This document shows positions 1 through 7,795 of a stretch of DNA of 30,841 nucleotides, piece by piece. Source of the stretch: JBGTCY01 sp041748615 (GTDB lineage: Bacteria; Bacteroidota; Bacteroidia; Chitinophagales; CAIOSU01); the NCBI GenBank assembly GCA_041748615.1, contig JBGTCY010000157.1, positions 1 to 30,841 on the forward strand. Direction: 5' to 3'. Numbering within the stretch: the stretch's first letter is position 1; every line of letters starts with the position of its first letter. The notes below the pieces were generated by a model. That model was not told the origin of the DNA. It did no database searches and saw only the letters and a list, made by a program, of their open reading frames with translations. Both the position numbers and the translations under genes were made by a program.

Positions 1-843
1 GACAAATTCCTGTTCATTCAGAACGTGGTGCTTGTAAGGAATGGTTCTGAGTTTTTTTGCTCCCTCAGGTTTTTTCCACGGATTGAATTGCATGTAAAAT
101 TCCACATCCACTTCGAGCACATCCACCAACTCGGAACTTACGGAATTATCCATATGATAATGAATGGAAGGAAATTCCGAAGGAATGCAAATGAGTTGAA
201 TGGCGAGCCGGAGGTCGTTGGTTTTATTAATCGCTGAATAATGCACGATGCTGTCGTCTAAAATCACGCAGTCGCCTGCTTTCGTTTCAAGCGGCACCAA
301 GTGTTTTTCAATAATTTCCTGCTTGATGTTGTCTAATTCCCACGGTATCATGGGTCCGCGAATTTCTCCAAACCGTTTGTGGCTGCCCGGCACAACTTGC
401 AAGGTGCCGTTTTCTACATTTCCATCCACCAACGGACACCATATTGAAACCGTGTTGCATTTCCTTTCATCGGCAAACGCCCAGTTCTGATGCAACGGCA
501 CTTCACCATTATCGGTTTTCTTTCGGATATAATTAGCGATTATCGGACGGTAATCGACTAACAACTTGTCCATCTGCGGCTTGAAGTAATTTGTGATGAT
601 GTCAAAAACTTTCTGCTTGTATTCCGGATTTTTGTCAATGAAAGTAAAATCATAAGTCACCATACGACTATTCTCAACACCCGTTTCGCCCGCTGTGATT
701 TGTCCACCACTCTCCGGCAGGGTGTCAAAAAACATTTGTTTCAACTCCTCCACTTCTTTTTGTGAAATAAACGGAACACAGACATACCCGTCTTTCACAA
801 ACTGACGGTTCAGATTTTTATCGTTCAAAACTCTTCTCATCAT
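1..843 (-). CDS. Phytanoyl-CoA dioxygenase (PhyH) family protein, 3' end cut by window edge
   Basis: An open frame of 281 codons runs from ATG ATG at 843/840 to base 1 without a stop, so the C-terminus lies outside the window. The protein looks like a PhyH-type Fe(II)/2-oxoglutarate oxygenase. Visible pieces are PLHQNWAFADER (116-127), the SIWCPLVDGNVENGTL strand (133-148), VVPGSHKR (150-157), GDCVILDDSIVH with His201, and NDLRLAIQ with Arg212 in the place expected for the 2-oxoglutarate-binding Arg. The usual HxD iron motif reads H118-Q-N120, with Asn where Asp is expected. PhyH enzymes hydroxylate small organic substrates; the substrate here cannot be predicted. It lies 74 bases downstream of the export permease on the same strand. 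There is no signal peptide, so it is probably cytoplasmic. The family call is fairly secure; the exact role is unknown. Confidence 0.85.
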   Translation of the reverse strand, partial: MMRRVLNDKNLNRQFVKDGYVCVPFISQKEVEELKQMFFDTLPESGGQITAGETGVENSRMVTYDFTFIDKNPEYKQKVFDIITNYFKPQMDKLLVDYRPIIANYIRKKTDNGEVPLHQNWAFADERKCNTVSIWCPLVDGNVENGTLQVVPGSHKRFGEIRGPMIPWELDNIKQEIIEKHLVPLETKAGDCVILDDSIVHYSAINKTNDLRLAIQLICIPSEFPSIHYHMDNSVSSELVDVLEVDVEFYMQFNPWKKPEGAKKLRTIPYKHHVLNEQEFV

Positions 844-917
844 TGTAATTTATGTGAAATTAAGCCCAAATCGCAAGTCTTTCAGTGATTCAGGTCATTA
901 ATTGACGATGACGCAAA

Positions 918-1739
918 TCATAAATAATCAATCATATCACTTTCTTTCCGGATGAAAAAATAAAAACCGGAGAGCGCTATCGAAACTGAAAAAACGATAG
1001 ACCACAGCACAGCGGGTGCATTGAAAGCCTCATTTAAAATAAAAACACGAAATAAATTGAGAATGCCGGTCACCGGATTGATGTTGACCAGCCACAAATA
1101 TTCCTGCGGGACGATGGTTACGGGAAAAAAAACAGGCGTCACCCAAATGCCAAAGCTGACAAGGTATGGAATAATATGCCGGAAATCCCGATAGCGGATA
1201 CTCATCGTGTTGAGCCAGAGCGCAACGCCTAAACCCAGCAGGATATTGAAAAACAGCGCTACCGGTATCAGCAGGATTTTTGCGGGTGGTATGTAAGCAA
1301 AAAAGATCATCAGCAATATCAAAAGCACAAATGATATCACCCACTCTGTAAGGGCGTTCGCTGCTGTCAGCAGGGGAAAAGTCAGCAATGGGATACTCAT
1401 CTTGCGGGCTAACGAAATATTCGCCTCCACACTGCTGCTGCCCATGTTGAGGATGATAGAAAATAAATTCCAGCTTAATAATCCGGAAAGCGCGAAGATG
1501 GAATACGGATAACCTTCTGAGGGTATTTTGATGAGGAAAGAAAAAAGAATGGTAAATATGAGGGTTACAATCGCGGGCTTGACAAGAACAATCAAAATAC
1601 CCAGCCTCGTTTGAACATAATGTTGTTTTAAGTCACGGGTGTAAAGCGCGCTGAAAACATGCCTTTTATTCCATAAATCTTTTAGATAATCATGAACCGG
1701 AACAGGTTCGGAAGAAATGATTTTTAATGGTTTTTGCAT
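918..1739 (-). CDS. ABC-2 type polysaccharide/lipid export permease
   Basis: The 273-residue protein has about six hydrophobic segments and the layout of Wzm/KpsM/TagG-type permeases. A cytoplasmic N-terminus with the segment YTRDLKQHYVQTRLG comes just before the first membrane helix. Long hydrophobic stretches follow, and after RYRDFRHIIPY comes the motif WVTPVFFP, which is typical of the family. Such permeases pair with a separate Wzt/TagH-like ATPase to export polysaccharide or glycolipid across the inner membrane. No ATPase gene is visible in the window; it may lie beyond base 1, after the dioxygenase. The ATG at 1739 is the first start. The gene sits between the hydroxylase gene (82 bases upstream) and the dioxygenase gene (74 bases downstream), all on the minus strand. 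The substrate cannot be told from the sequence. Confidence 0.87.
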   Translation of the reverse strand: MQKPLKIISSEPVPVHDYLKDLWNKRHVFSALYTRDLKQHYVQTRLGILIVLVKPAIVTLIFTILFSFLIKIPSEGYPYSIFALSGLLSWNLFSIILNMGSSSVEANISLARKMSIPLLTFPLLTAANALTEWVISFVLLILLMIFFAYIPPAKILLIPVALFFNILLGLGVALWLNTMSIRYRDFRHIIPYLVSFGIWVTPVFFPVTIVPQEYLWLVNINPVTGILNLFRVFILNEAFNAPAVLWSIVFSVSIALSGFYFFIRKESDMIDYL

Positions 1740-1821
1740 ATCAAATCTCAGAGAAGGAAAACTTCAAATTAAACGCAATGATAGCGATAAGAAGACAGGC
1801 AGAGTTGAATTTCAGTAAAAA

Positions 1822-3045
1822 TTATGATGCGATGATAAAGCTGCGATGCCGGTACATCCAGGCAAGGCTGCCTGCAAATAATACAGTAGCGGAGATTGCC
1901 ACATAAAACAAAACTTCCTGTCCGCGGAAAAAATAAATCAGTGCCGCTGAAATCATGATTAGTCTCAATGACTCCACAACGGGTACCCAGCTTTTTCTTT
2001 CAAACATACCCCCCAGGCTGACGATTGAAAGCACTACAATACCGGCTAATCCTGCATTGAGCCAAATTTCCAATTCCGATGCTTTTAGTAAAAAGAAAGT
2101 GGTTCCCAATAAGATGATAACATAATGAAAGAACACATACTTATTCACCTCTTCCGGTGCCTGCGCGTCATATTTATGGAAAGTAGCCGTTGAAACTTCC
2201 TTCGGCTTTTGAACACCACCTAACTCATCGGGATACCAACCGGGTTCCTTCACAAGGATTTTTATTTTATCCGACCATTTTTTTGCTTTGAAAGCGCTTT
2301 TGAACAAATCAATCCAATATTCAAAATTCACCCACAGCGGATTCCAGCTATTCACTTGTTTGGTGATACCGTAAACCACTTCTTCTTCTTCTTTTTGAAA
2401 AGTGCCGAACATACGGTCGAAGATAATGAGTGTGCCGCCATGATTGCGGTCAATATATTTTGGATTGACGCCATGATGTACTCTGTGATGCGAAGGGGTA
2501 TTGAATATATATTCGAAAGCCGGATGCAGCTGATCAATAGCTTTCGTATGAATCCAAAATTGATAGAGTGTTTGAAAGGACGCGATGGAAACGAACATCA
2601 CCGGGTCAAAACCAATGAACGCGAGCGGCAGGTAAAACACCCAGGAAAAAGCGCCTTGCACCCACGCCTGTCGCAAAGCGACCGTCAGGTTATATTCTTC
2701 GCTTTGATGATGCACCACATGACTGCCCCACATCACCGCGATTTCATGCGCCAGTCGGTGAAACCAGTAATAGAAAAAATCCACCCCGATAAACAGTAGC
2801 AAAATACTCCACCAGGTGACCGGAATTTGTTCTTTCAAAGGCGAATAATGATGATAAATCCAGGCGTAAGCTCCAACGGTAAAGATTTTCAGGAAAATTC
2901 CCATCACTTGTGAGCCAATGCCGCAACTGAGGTTGGTGATGGCATCATTAAAACGATAGTAACGGGTTCCTTTCTTCCGGTCAATCCATAATTCTAAACC
3001 GATGAGCAGAAAAAAAACAGGGATGGCTAAAACGATGTAATCCAC
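1822..3045 (-). CDS. Fatty acid hydroxylase / sterol desaturase superfamily membrane protein, alkylglycerol monooxygenase-like
   Basis: This 407-residue integral membrane protein carries the histidine clusters of the di-iron fatty-acid-hydroxylase superfamily: HRLAH (96-100), HVVHH (109-113), and HHRVHH (186-191) with NHGG at 201-204. His166 in WIHTKAID is a further likely ligand. The segment after HVVHH (QSEEYNLTVALRQ) closely resembles alkylglycerol monooxygenase (AGMO/TMEM195) and bacterial relatives, so ether-lipid or other lipid hydroxylation is a reasonable guess; the substrate is inferred only. Hydrophobic segments lie at the N-terminus, around 80-95, around 135-160 and in the last 100 residues. 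The start is GTG at 3045, and an in-frame TGA two codons upstream (3049-3051) excludes a longer form. The acidic run at 219-223 comes from a GAA/CTT triplet repeat near 2390. Confidence 0.88.
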   Translation of the reverse strand: MDYIVLAIPVFFLLIGLELWIDRKKGTRYYRFNDAITNLSCGIGSQVMGIFLKIFTVGAYAWIYHHYSPLKEQIPVTWWSILLLFIGVDFFYYWFHRLAHEIAVMWGSHVVHHQSEEYNLTVALRQAWVQGAFSWVFYLPLAFIGFDPVMFVSIASFQTLYQFWIHTKAIDQLHPAFEYIFNTPSHHRVHHGVNPKYIDRNHGGTLIIFDRMFGTFQKEEEEVVYGITKQVNSWNPLWVNFEYWIDLFKSAFKAKKWSDKIKILVKEPGWYPDELGGVQKPKEVSTATFHKYDAQAPEEVNKYVFFHYVIILLGTTFFLLKASELEIWLNAGLAGIVVLSIVSLGGMFERKSWVPVVESLRLIMISAALIYFFRGQEVLFYVAISATVLFAGSLAWMYRHRSFIIAS

Positions 3046-3161
3046 TTTTCAGTAATTATTTCAGACTTAAAAATTAAGGTTTTTTTCACGGAGATTCGGA
3101 AATTCAGGGAATTTCACGAAACTGAAATATCTAATACAATATGGGAAATGGAACCCGAAAT

Positions 3162-3653
3162 TTATCTTGAAATTTCTCCTTTCAATCCTGCTTTTTCCAA
3201 CCTCAACCCTACGCTCAACACATCATTCAGTTTTTCAGTGCGCATGAGTTGTTCAAATTTGAAGATATATTCACCCGGCTTTTCGAAATACGCTTTTTCC
3301 TGAATCTGAACCCGGATGTCGCAAATATCTCCGAGACAACTGCCATACCATTTGCCTTTGCTGTCCGCCAGCGTCAGTTCAACACGTTTTTCAATTTTAT
3401 TTCCATCCGGAAAAGTGGTGGTAATGTTCAACCACAAATTACTGTTTACATAAAAAACGGAATGACGCACATTCACATACACCTTATAAAGCGCGGAAGT
3501 GTCCGTGATGGTAACATTGAATTCCGGTTGATGATTTAAGTCCCAGCTCTTATTCGGTATATTCTCATTTTTTTCAAAAACTCTCTCGGTATCACAAGCC
3601 ACGAAAAGCGTAGAGATGAAGAAAATGAGAAAGCATCGAATGCGTAGCATCAT
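3162..3653 (-). CDS. gldH: Gliding motility lipoprotein GldH
   Basis: The 163-residue protein has a lipoprotein signal peptide ending in the lipobox FVAC with Cys20, followed by a soluble beta-rich domain. The opening after the Cys (DTERVFEKNENIPNKSWD), the central FPDGNKIEKRVELTLADSKGKW and the GDICDIRVQI strand match the GldH pattern as I know it. GldH is needed for gliding motility and T9SS-dependent surface secretion in Flavobacterium johnsoniae. It is anchored in the envelope and its molecular role is not settled. The ATG pair at 3653/3650 begins 8 bases after the ricT stop, so the two genes are very likely translated from one mRNA. GldH also occurs in non-gliding Bacteroidota, so the gene alone does not prove motility. 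Confidence 0.88.
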   Translation of the reverse strand: MMLRIRCFLIFFISTLFVACDTERVFEKNENIPNKSWDLNHQPEFNVTITDTSALYKVYVNVRHSVFYVNSNLWLNITTTFPDGNKIEKRVELTLADSKGKWYGSCLGDICDIRVQIQEKAYFEKPGEYIFKFEQLMRTEKLNDVLSVGLRLEKAGLKGEISR

Positions 3654-3661
3654 TGCATAGA

Positions 3662-4975
3662 TTATTTTGGTCCCTGCGTGCCTTGTCCGCCTCTGTCGCC
3701 CCGGTTGCCGGGACGGTTGCCGCGAGGCGGACGATTTCCGCCCCCTTTATTTTTTCCGCCTCCGCTGTCACGGCTTCCGCGATTTTCTTTAAACTCTCTT
3801 TTCTCGGGTGCTCCTCCCCTGTTTTCACCGCCACGGTTGTCACCCTGCCTGCGTCCGCGCGATTTTCCTTTTTGTTTTTTGCGGGCGGCTTTTTCTAATG
3901 ACTCTAAAGAAATTTGTCCAACCAGGTCGGCCTGTTCTTCCACTTCTTCTTCCTCCGTTTTGTGGATGAGATATCCCAAATCTTCCGGTTTTTTTCCTTC
4001 CGCGTTCTGCGCCTGAATTTCCTTCACTTTTTCAACCGGCACCGGGTAAAATTTCGAGTCTTCTTTAAAAGTATAAAACATCAATCGTTTCAAAATATCG
4101 GTTTTTTGAAGAAACGCGACACCTTTTTCGGTTTCAAGCCTGTCCGCGTTTTTAGGAAATTCTTCCAGCGCTTCGATATACACATCCAGTTCATAATTCA
4201 GACAGCATTTGAGCCTGCCGCACTGACCGGAAAGTTTTTCAAGATTGATAGACAAATTTTGATAACGGGCGGCTGTGGTGGAAACGGATTTGAAATCTGT
4301 GAGCCAGGTGGAGCAACACAATTCGCGTCCACAGTCACCAATGCCCCCGATTAATCCGGCTTCCTGGCGCGCCCCGATTTGTTTCATTTCAATTTTTGAC
4401 TTGAATTCGCGGGCGAACACTTTGATGAGTTCACGGAAATCAACTCTTTGGTCAGCGGTGTAATAAATAGTCAGTTTCTTTTTATCCGCCTGCATTTCCA
4501 CATCCCCGATTTTCATGTTGATTTTCATGCTCCGCGCGATGGCGCGTGCGCGCACCATCATCTGGTGTTCCATTTCCCGCGCTGATTTCAGGTTTTCAAT
4601 ATCCTTTTCGCTTGCCCTGCCGAGAATATTTTTTATATCAGCGGATTTTTCCTTCACTTTTTTCTTCCGCATCTGCATTTTCACCAATTCGCCTGACAAA
4701 GTCACTTCACCCACATCACAACCCATTGAAGATTCCACAACAACAATGTCACCGGTTTCAACGACAATGTTTTGTTCATTTTTAAAAAATCCTTTGCGGC
4801 TGCCGTTCTTGAAACTGACTTCAAACAGCCTGTAATCATCCATTCCGAAGGCAATCGGCATCTCCGCCAGCCAATCGAAAGTGTTCATTTTGTTACAGGT
4901 GCCGGTCTGGCAATGTCCGTTGTTACGACATCCTTTAGGCAAACCTGAATTCGTGGAGCATCCGTTGCAACTCAT
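3662..4975 (-). CDS. ricT: PSP1 domain protein, RicT/YaaT-like, with Gly/Arg-rich tail
   Basis: The 437-residue protein has an N-terminal cysteine cluster (C3, C6, C16, C22, C27), then a PSP1-type core with the signature pair GDCGRELCC (C215, C220, C221) and GQCGRLKCC (C252, C257, C258). In Bacillus, RicT (YaaT) forms an Fe-S-containing complex with RicA and RicF that affects RNase Y-dependent RNA processing. Bacteroidota homologues keep the cysteines, but their role is poorly known. The last 72 residues are almost entirely Gly, Arg, Asn, Lys and Asp (GRRQGDNRGGENRGG and similar) and look disordered and RNA-binding. The ATG at 4975 is chosen over a TTG at 4984 because the Met-Ser-Cys start fits the family. 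It lies downstream of holB and 8 bases before gldH. Confidence 0.87.
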   Translation of the reverse strand: MSCNGCSTNSGLPKGCRNNGHCQTGTCNKMNTFDWLAEMPIAFGMDDYRLFEVSFKNGSRKGFFKNEQNIVVETGDIVVVESSMGCDVGEVTLSGELVKMQMRKKKVKEKSADIKNILGRASEKDIENLKSAREMEHQMMVRARAIARSMKINMKIGDVEMQADKKKLTIYYTADQRVDFRELIKVFAREFKSKIEMKQIGARQEAGLIGGIGDCGRELCCSTWLTDFKSVSTTAARYQNLSINLEKLSGQCGRLKCCLNYELDVYIEALEEFPKNADRLETEKGVAFLQKTDILKRLMFYTFKEDSKFYPVPVEKVKEIQAQNAEGKKPEDLGYLIHKTEEEEVEEQADLVGQISLESLEKAARKKQKGKSRGRRQGDNRGGENRGGAPEKREFKENRGSRDSGGGKNKGGGNRPPRGNRPGNRGDRGGQGTQGPK

Positions 4976-5098
4976 ATCATTCAATTCCGATTATTCATGG
5001 AAAAAATATTCCTGAGAGTTGATAAAATTACTTTATTCCGGCTTATGGGAAAATATTGGTAAAAATCAAAGGGGGAAGACAAATTGCACATGCGTGGT

Positions 5099-5181
5099 CA
5101 TGGTGAGTCCCGAGAATCGGGAAACCATGCGGGGTGGCAATCGCTCCCCTTCGACTCCGCTCAGGGTGACCCTCACGCAAA
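5099..5181. repeat. REP-like inverted repeats between holB and ricT
   Basis: This 269-base gap (4976-5244) separates holB and ricT. It contains a nested hairpin: CATGG (5099-5103) with CCATG (5125-5129) outside, and TCCCGA (5108-5113) with TCGGGA (5117-5122) inside around a GAA loop. Nearby, 5146-5172 has CCCCTTCGACTCCGCTCAGG followed by the small palindrome AGGGTGACCCT. I recall similar CTTCGACTCCGCTCAGGG phrases as dispersed intergenic repeats in many environmental genomes, but copy number here cannot be checked. It could act as an mRNA-stabilising or attenuating element inside the operon. No gene is seen in the gap. Confidence 0.5.
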
Positions 5182-5244
5182 AAAAATAGTTTAATTTGTT
5201 TTACACCTACAGGCTTTCAATAATTTTTTATAAACCAAGAAGCC

Positions 5245-6387
5245 CTATCTCCTGACCGCGTTTTTCACTTTCAATTTACCTGCAATTTTTAATGACAAAC
5301 TCATCATCAGAATTTTGGGGTTCGCGTTTCTTTCAATGTGATAATGCGCATCATTGATTAACCGGTAAAGTTCATCCGTTAAATCTTCATCCTGCAGAGC
5401 CGCCAGCTTCTGAGCAAGCGCGTTTTCCGTTTGATTCAATGTTTGCGAAGATTTGCCCGTCACTCCCGTCAATAATGATTCCCGGAGAAAGTGCAGCGCG
5501 TATTTCATAAAACTTTTCTGATTTTCCCTGCCGATAGGGGCGAATTTTTCTATCCATTGATACAGCGCAATCGCCCTGTTTTGATTGGCATCTGACGGCA
5601 GACAAATTTCCATCCAATCACAAAACATCCCCGCTAATTGCTCATAGGAGCGTTCAATCTGACCCGCAGATTCAATGAAATCGCCATTGGTGAGCATGGC
5701 AAGTTTAAAGGCATCTTCGTCCGGCAAATTAAATCGCTCTTTGAGCGCGTCAGATAATACGGCATATTCGATATGAGGGATATGCAATATCTGTGTGCGG
5801 GAAAGAATGGTCGGGATAACCGCGTCCCGGCTTTCGCCTATCAGCAGAAATACCGTTTTTTCAGGCGGCTCTTCAATGATTTTTAAGAGCGTGTTGCCAT
5901 TGTTACCTAAGTATTCAGGCAGCCAAAGAATGAGGATTTTATAGGATGACTCGTAAGCTTTCAGGCTGAGTTTGCGAATGATGTCGTGACATTCTTTCAC
6001 CGGAATGTGCGGCTGTTTGTTTTCCGACTCAAATTTTGCCATCCAGGAAAACAAATCGAGATACGGATTTTCGAGTAAAGCCGCCCGCCAGTCATGAATA
6101 AAATCATCGCACTTTTCCCGCTTTTCAACGCGGGGAAACGGAAAGGAAAAATGGATGTCGGGATGAATCAGTTTTGCCGCTTTCACACATGATGAACAAA
6201 TTGCGCACGCGTCATCCATGCCGGGATTTTCACAATTCAGATACTGACTGTAAGCCAGCGCCAGCGCCAACCCGCCATGTCCTAACGAACCTAAAAAAAG
6301 CTGTGCATGGCTCACAGTATTCCGCTGAACACTGTCTATCAGTTTTCTTTTAATTTCTGACTGTCCTAAAACATTTTTAAAAAGCAT
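5245..6387 (-). CDS. holB: DNA polymerase III delta prime subunit
   Basis: The 380-residue protein has the AAA+ clamp-loader fold of the delta prime family. It opens with MLFKNVLGQSEIKRKL. A Walker A-like loop follows, GSLGHGGL (33-40), that lacks the Lys of a working site, and then a zinc module with C52, C61, C64 and C67. The sensor segment LLKIIEEPP lies at 167-175 and the SRC motif is replaced by SRTQ (196-199). These are known features of delta prime, which acts as a structural, non-ATP-binding part of the clamp loader and helps load the beta clamp. I start at ATG 6387; a TTG at 6408 would add seven residues not typical of the family. It is the first gene of the holB-ricT-gldH series and is divergent from the queD-like gene. 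Confidence 0.9.
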   Translation of the reverse strand: MLFKNVLGQSEIKRKLIDSVQRNTVSHAQLFLGSLGHGGLALALAYSQYLNCENPGMDDACAICSSCVKAAKLIHPDIHFSFPFPRVEKREKCDDFIHDWRAALLENPYLDLFSWMAKFESENKQPHIPVKECHDIIRKLSLKAYESSYKILILWLPEYLGNNGNTLLKIIEEPPEKTVFLLIGESRDAVIPTILSRTQILHIPHIEYAVLSDALKERFNLPDEDAFKLAMLTNGDFIESAGQIERSYEQLAGMFCDWMEICLPSDANQNRAIALYQWIEKFAPIGRENQKSFMKYALHFLRESLLTGVTGKSSQTLNQTENALAQKLAALQDEDLTDELYRLINDAHYHIERNANPKILMMSLSLKIAGKLKVKNAVRR

Positions 6388-6518
6388 CTGTTGGATTTGT
6401 ATTCTCAATACTCCAGTAAAAAGTAACGAACTATTGATTCTCTAAAATTTCAATTAAAAAACAACCCCCGCAATATGAGCGTGAATTTACGAGATTTGTT
6501 TTGTCAAAATCGCAACCG

Positions 6519-6926
6519 ATGAAAATGTCTGTTTTCAGAAAAGCCCGCTTCAATGCCGCGCATCGTCTTTATAACAAAAAATGGAGCTTCGAAAAAAATC
6601 AGGAAATTTTCGGGCTGTGCAACAATCCGAATTTTCACGGGCACAACTATGATTTAATTGTGAAAGTAACCGGTGAAATTGACCCGGAAACAGGCTATGT
6701 GATTGACTTGAAAATCCTGAAAGACATCATCGAGGAAGAAGTTTCTGAAAAATTTGACCATCGCAATCTCAATCTTGATGTGCAAGAATTCGCAAATCTG
6801 AATCCCACTGCTGAAAATATCGCGGTGGTGATTTACAACCTCATCCGGGCGCGATTGGATAAAAAATATGATTTGCAAATCAGGCTTTATGAAACGGAGC
6901 GGAATTTTGTAGAATTTCCGGTTTGA
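6519..6926 (+). CDS. queD: 6-pyruvoyl-tetrahydropterin synthase / 6-carboxytetrahydropterin synthase family
   Basis: The 135-residue protein is a full-length member of the PTPS/QueD family. The zinc ligands are His15 (FNAAH) and His40 and His42 (FHGHNY). The likely catalytic Cys34 lies in CNNPNFHGH, and the pterin-anchoring Glu is E125 in LYETERNFVEF. The family converts dihydroneopterin triphosphate to 6-pyruvoyl- or 6-carboxytetrahydropterin, for biopterin or for the 7-deazaguanine (queuosine) pathway. The Cys-to-HGH spacing is the longer, PTPS-like one rather than the CxxxHGH of E. coli QueD, so the symbol is tentative. ATG 6519 is preferred; TTG 6501 upstream and ATG 6525 downstream are alternatives. 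It is the only plus-strand gene, and its last 47 bases overlap the end of the convergent reductase gene. Confidence 0.9.
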   Translation: MKMSVFRKARFNAAHRLYNKKWSFEKNQEIFGLCNNPNFHGHNYDLIVKVTGEIDPETGYVIDLKILKDIIEEEVSEKFDHRNLNLDVQEFANLNPTAENIAVVIYNLIRARLDKKYDLQIRLYETERNFVEFPV

Positions 6927-7785
6927 TTTTTTGCAATTGTTCCCCGATTTTTTCCGGCTGAAATCCTTTTGCAAACGCTTTACCACTGTTCAGGGAAACA
7001 TCGCGCGGACGGGGAGCGAACATCGGCACATCCGACTGACGGGTTGCCGAAATCAGCGTTTCCTGTAGTTCAAATGTTTTGACAATTTTCTGCCCTAACT
7101 CAAAGCGTGAAAGTCTTTCCGCGCCTCCCAGATGATAGATACCGCTCAAATTTTCCAACGCGAAGATGATTCCCGCGGCTGCCGAATCAACAGCTAACGG
7201 ACTTCTCCATTCATCGGTGAATAATTTAATTGTTCCTCCCGTTTTCGCGCTTTCAACAAAAGCCCTGAGATGTCCCCTTGTCGCATCCTTCCACCAGCCG
7301 ATTAATAATGGTAATCGGCAAATCGCGGCTTGCGGATAAATTGCTGTAACAGCTCGTTCCGCTTCCGATTTTTGTTCGCCATAAACGCTGACGGGATTCA
7401 CAGCATCTTCTTCGGTATAACCGCCTTTTTTTCCGTCATACACCAAATCGGAAGAAGTGAAAACCAACGGCAACCGATTTTCGGCACAATACCGGGCAAT
7501 CCATTTTGAAACAGTGACATTGAGCTTGTAGCTTTCCGTTGGATGCTGCTGACAATAATTTGCATTTGAGATGGCTGCCGTATGAATGACACCCTGTGGT
7601 TGAATTTTTTTAAACAAATCCGAGAGCCGTGATTCATTCGTCAGGTCAACATTGCTGAAAGAAATTCCGGGAATTTCAGGAGTGTTGGAAAAACTAATTC
7701 CTTCAATCTTGAGAATCGTTGCCCCTAACCGGCAGATTTCCTGACCTAACAAACCGCTTGCGCCCGTGAGCAGAATTTTTTTCAC
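6880..7785 (-). CDS. RmlD-like NAD(P)-dependent sugar-nucleotide reductase (extended SDR)
   Basis: The 301-residue protein starts with the Rossmann motif TGASGLLGQ (7-15) and continues as an RmlD/dTDP-4-dehydrorhamnose reductase-like extended SDR. It has HTAAISNANYC (68-78), the Ser-rich strand FTSSDLVYDG (109-118) and the catalytic pair Tyr135/Lys139 in YGEQK. RmlD-like proteins reduce 4-keto sugars of nucleotide sugars, but relatives also act on other substrates, for instance as a regulatory subunit of methionine adenosyltransferase. No rmlABC genes are nearby, so dTDP-rhamnose synthesis is not supported. The start is GTG at 7785, 10 bases after the stop of the small lipoprotein gene, which suggests one operon. 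Its final 47 bases overlap the 3' end of the queD-like gene on the other strand. Confidence 0.8.
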   Translation of the reverse strand: MKKILLTGASGLLGQEICRLGATILKIEGISFSNTPEIPGISFSNVDLTNESRLSDLFKKIQPQGVIHTAAISNANYCQQHPTESYKLNVTVSKWIARYCAENRLPLVFTSSDLVYDGKKGGYTEEDAVNPVSVYGEQKSEAERAVTAIYPQAAICRLPLLIGWWKDATRGHLRAFVESAKTGGTIKLFTDEWRSPLAVDSAAAGIIFALENLSGIYHLGGAERLSRFELGQKIVKTFELQETLISATRQSDVPMFAPRPRDVSLNSGKAFAKGFQPEKIGEQLQKIKPEILQNSAPFHKA

Positions 7786-7795
7786 AAATGAAAAA

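Noticed and set aside
25..490. Two plus-strand frames at the left edge
   Set aside because: They are antisense to the PhyH-like gene, whose conserved motifs are read on the minus strand.
2356..2799. Plus-strand frame of 147 codons antisense to the hydroxylase gene
   Set aside because: The minus strand has clear histidine-cluster motifs across the same bases. The antisense product has a poly-Phe run and no recognisable fold.
3592..4016. Overlapping frames on both strands at the ricT 3' end
   Set aside because: They are low-complexity shadows of the Gly/Arg-rich tail codons of ricT.
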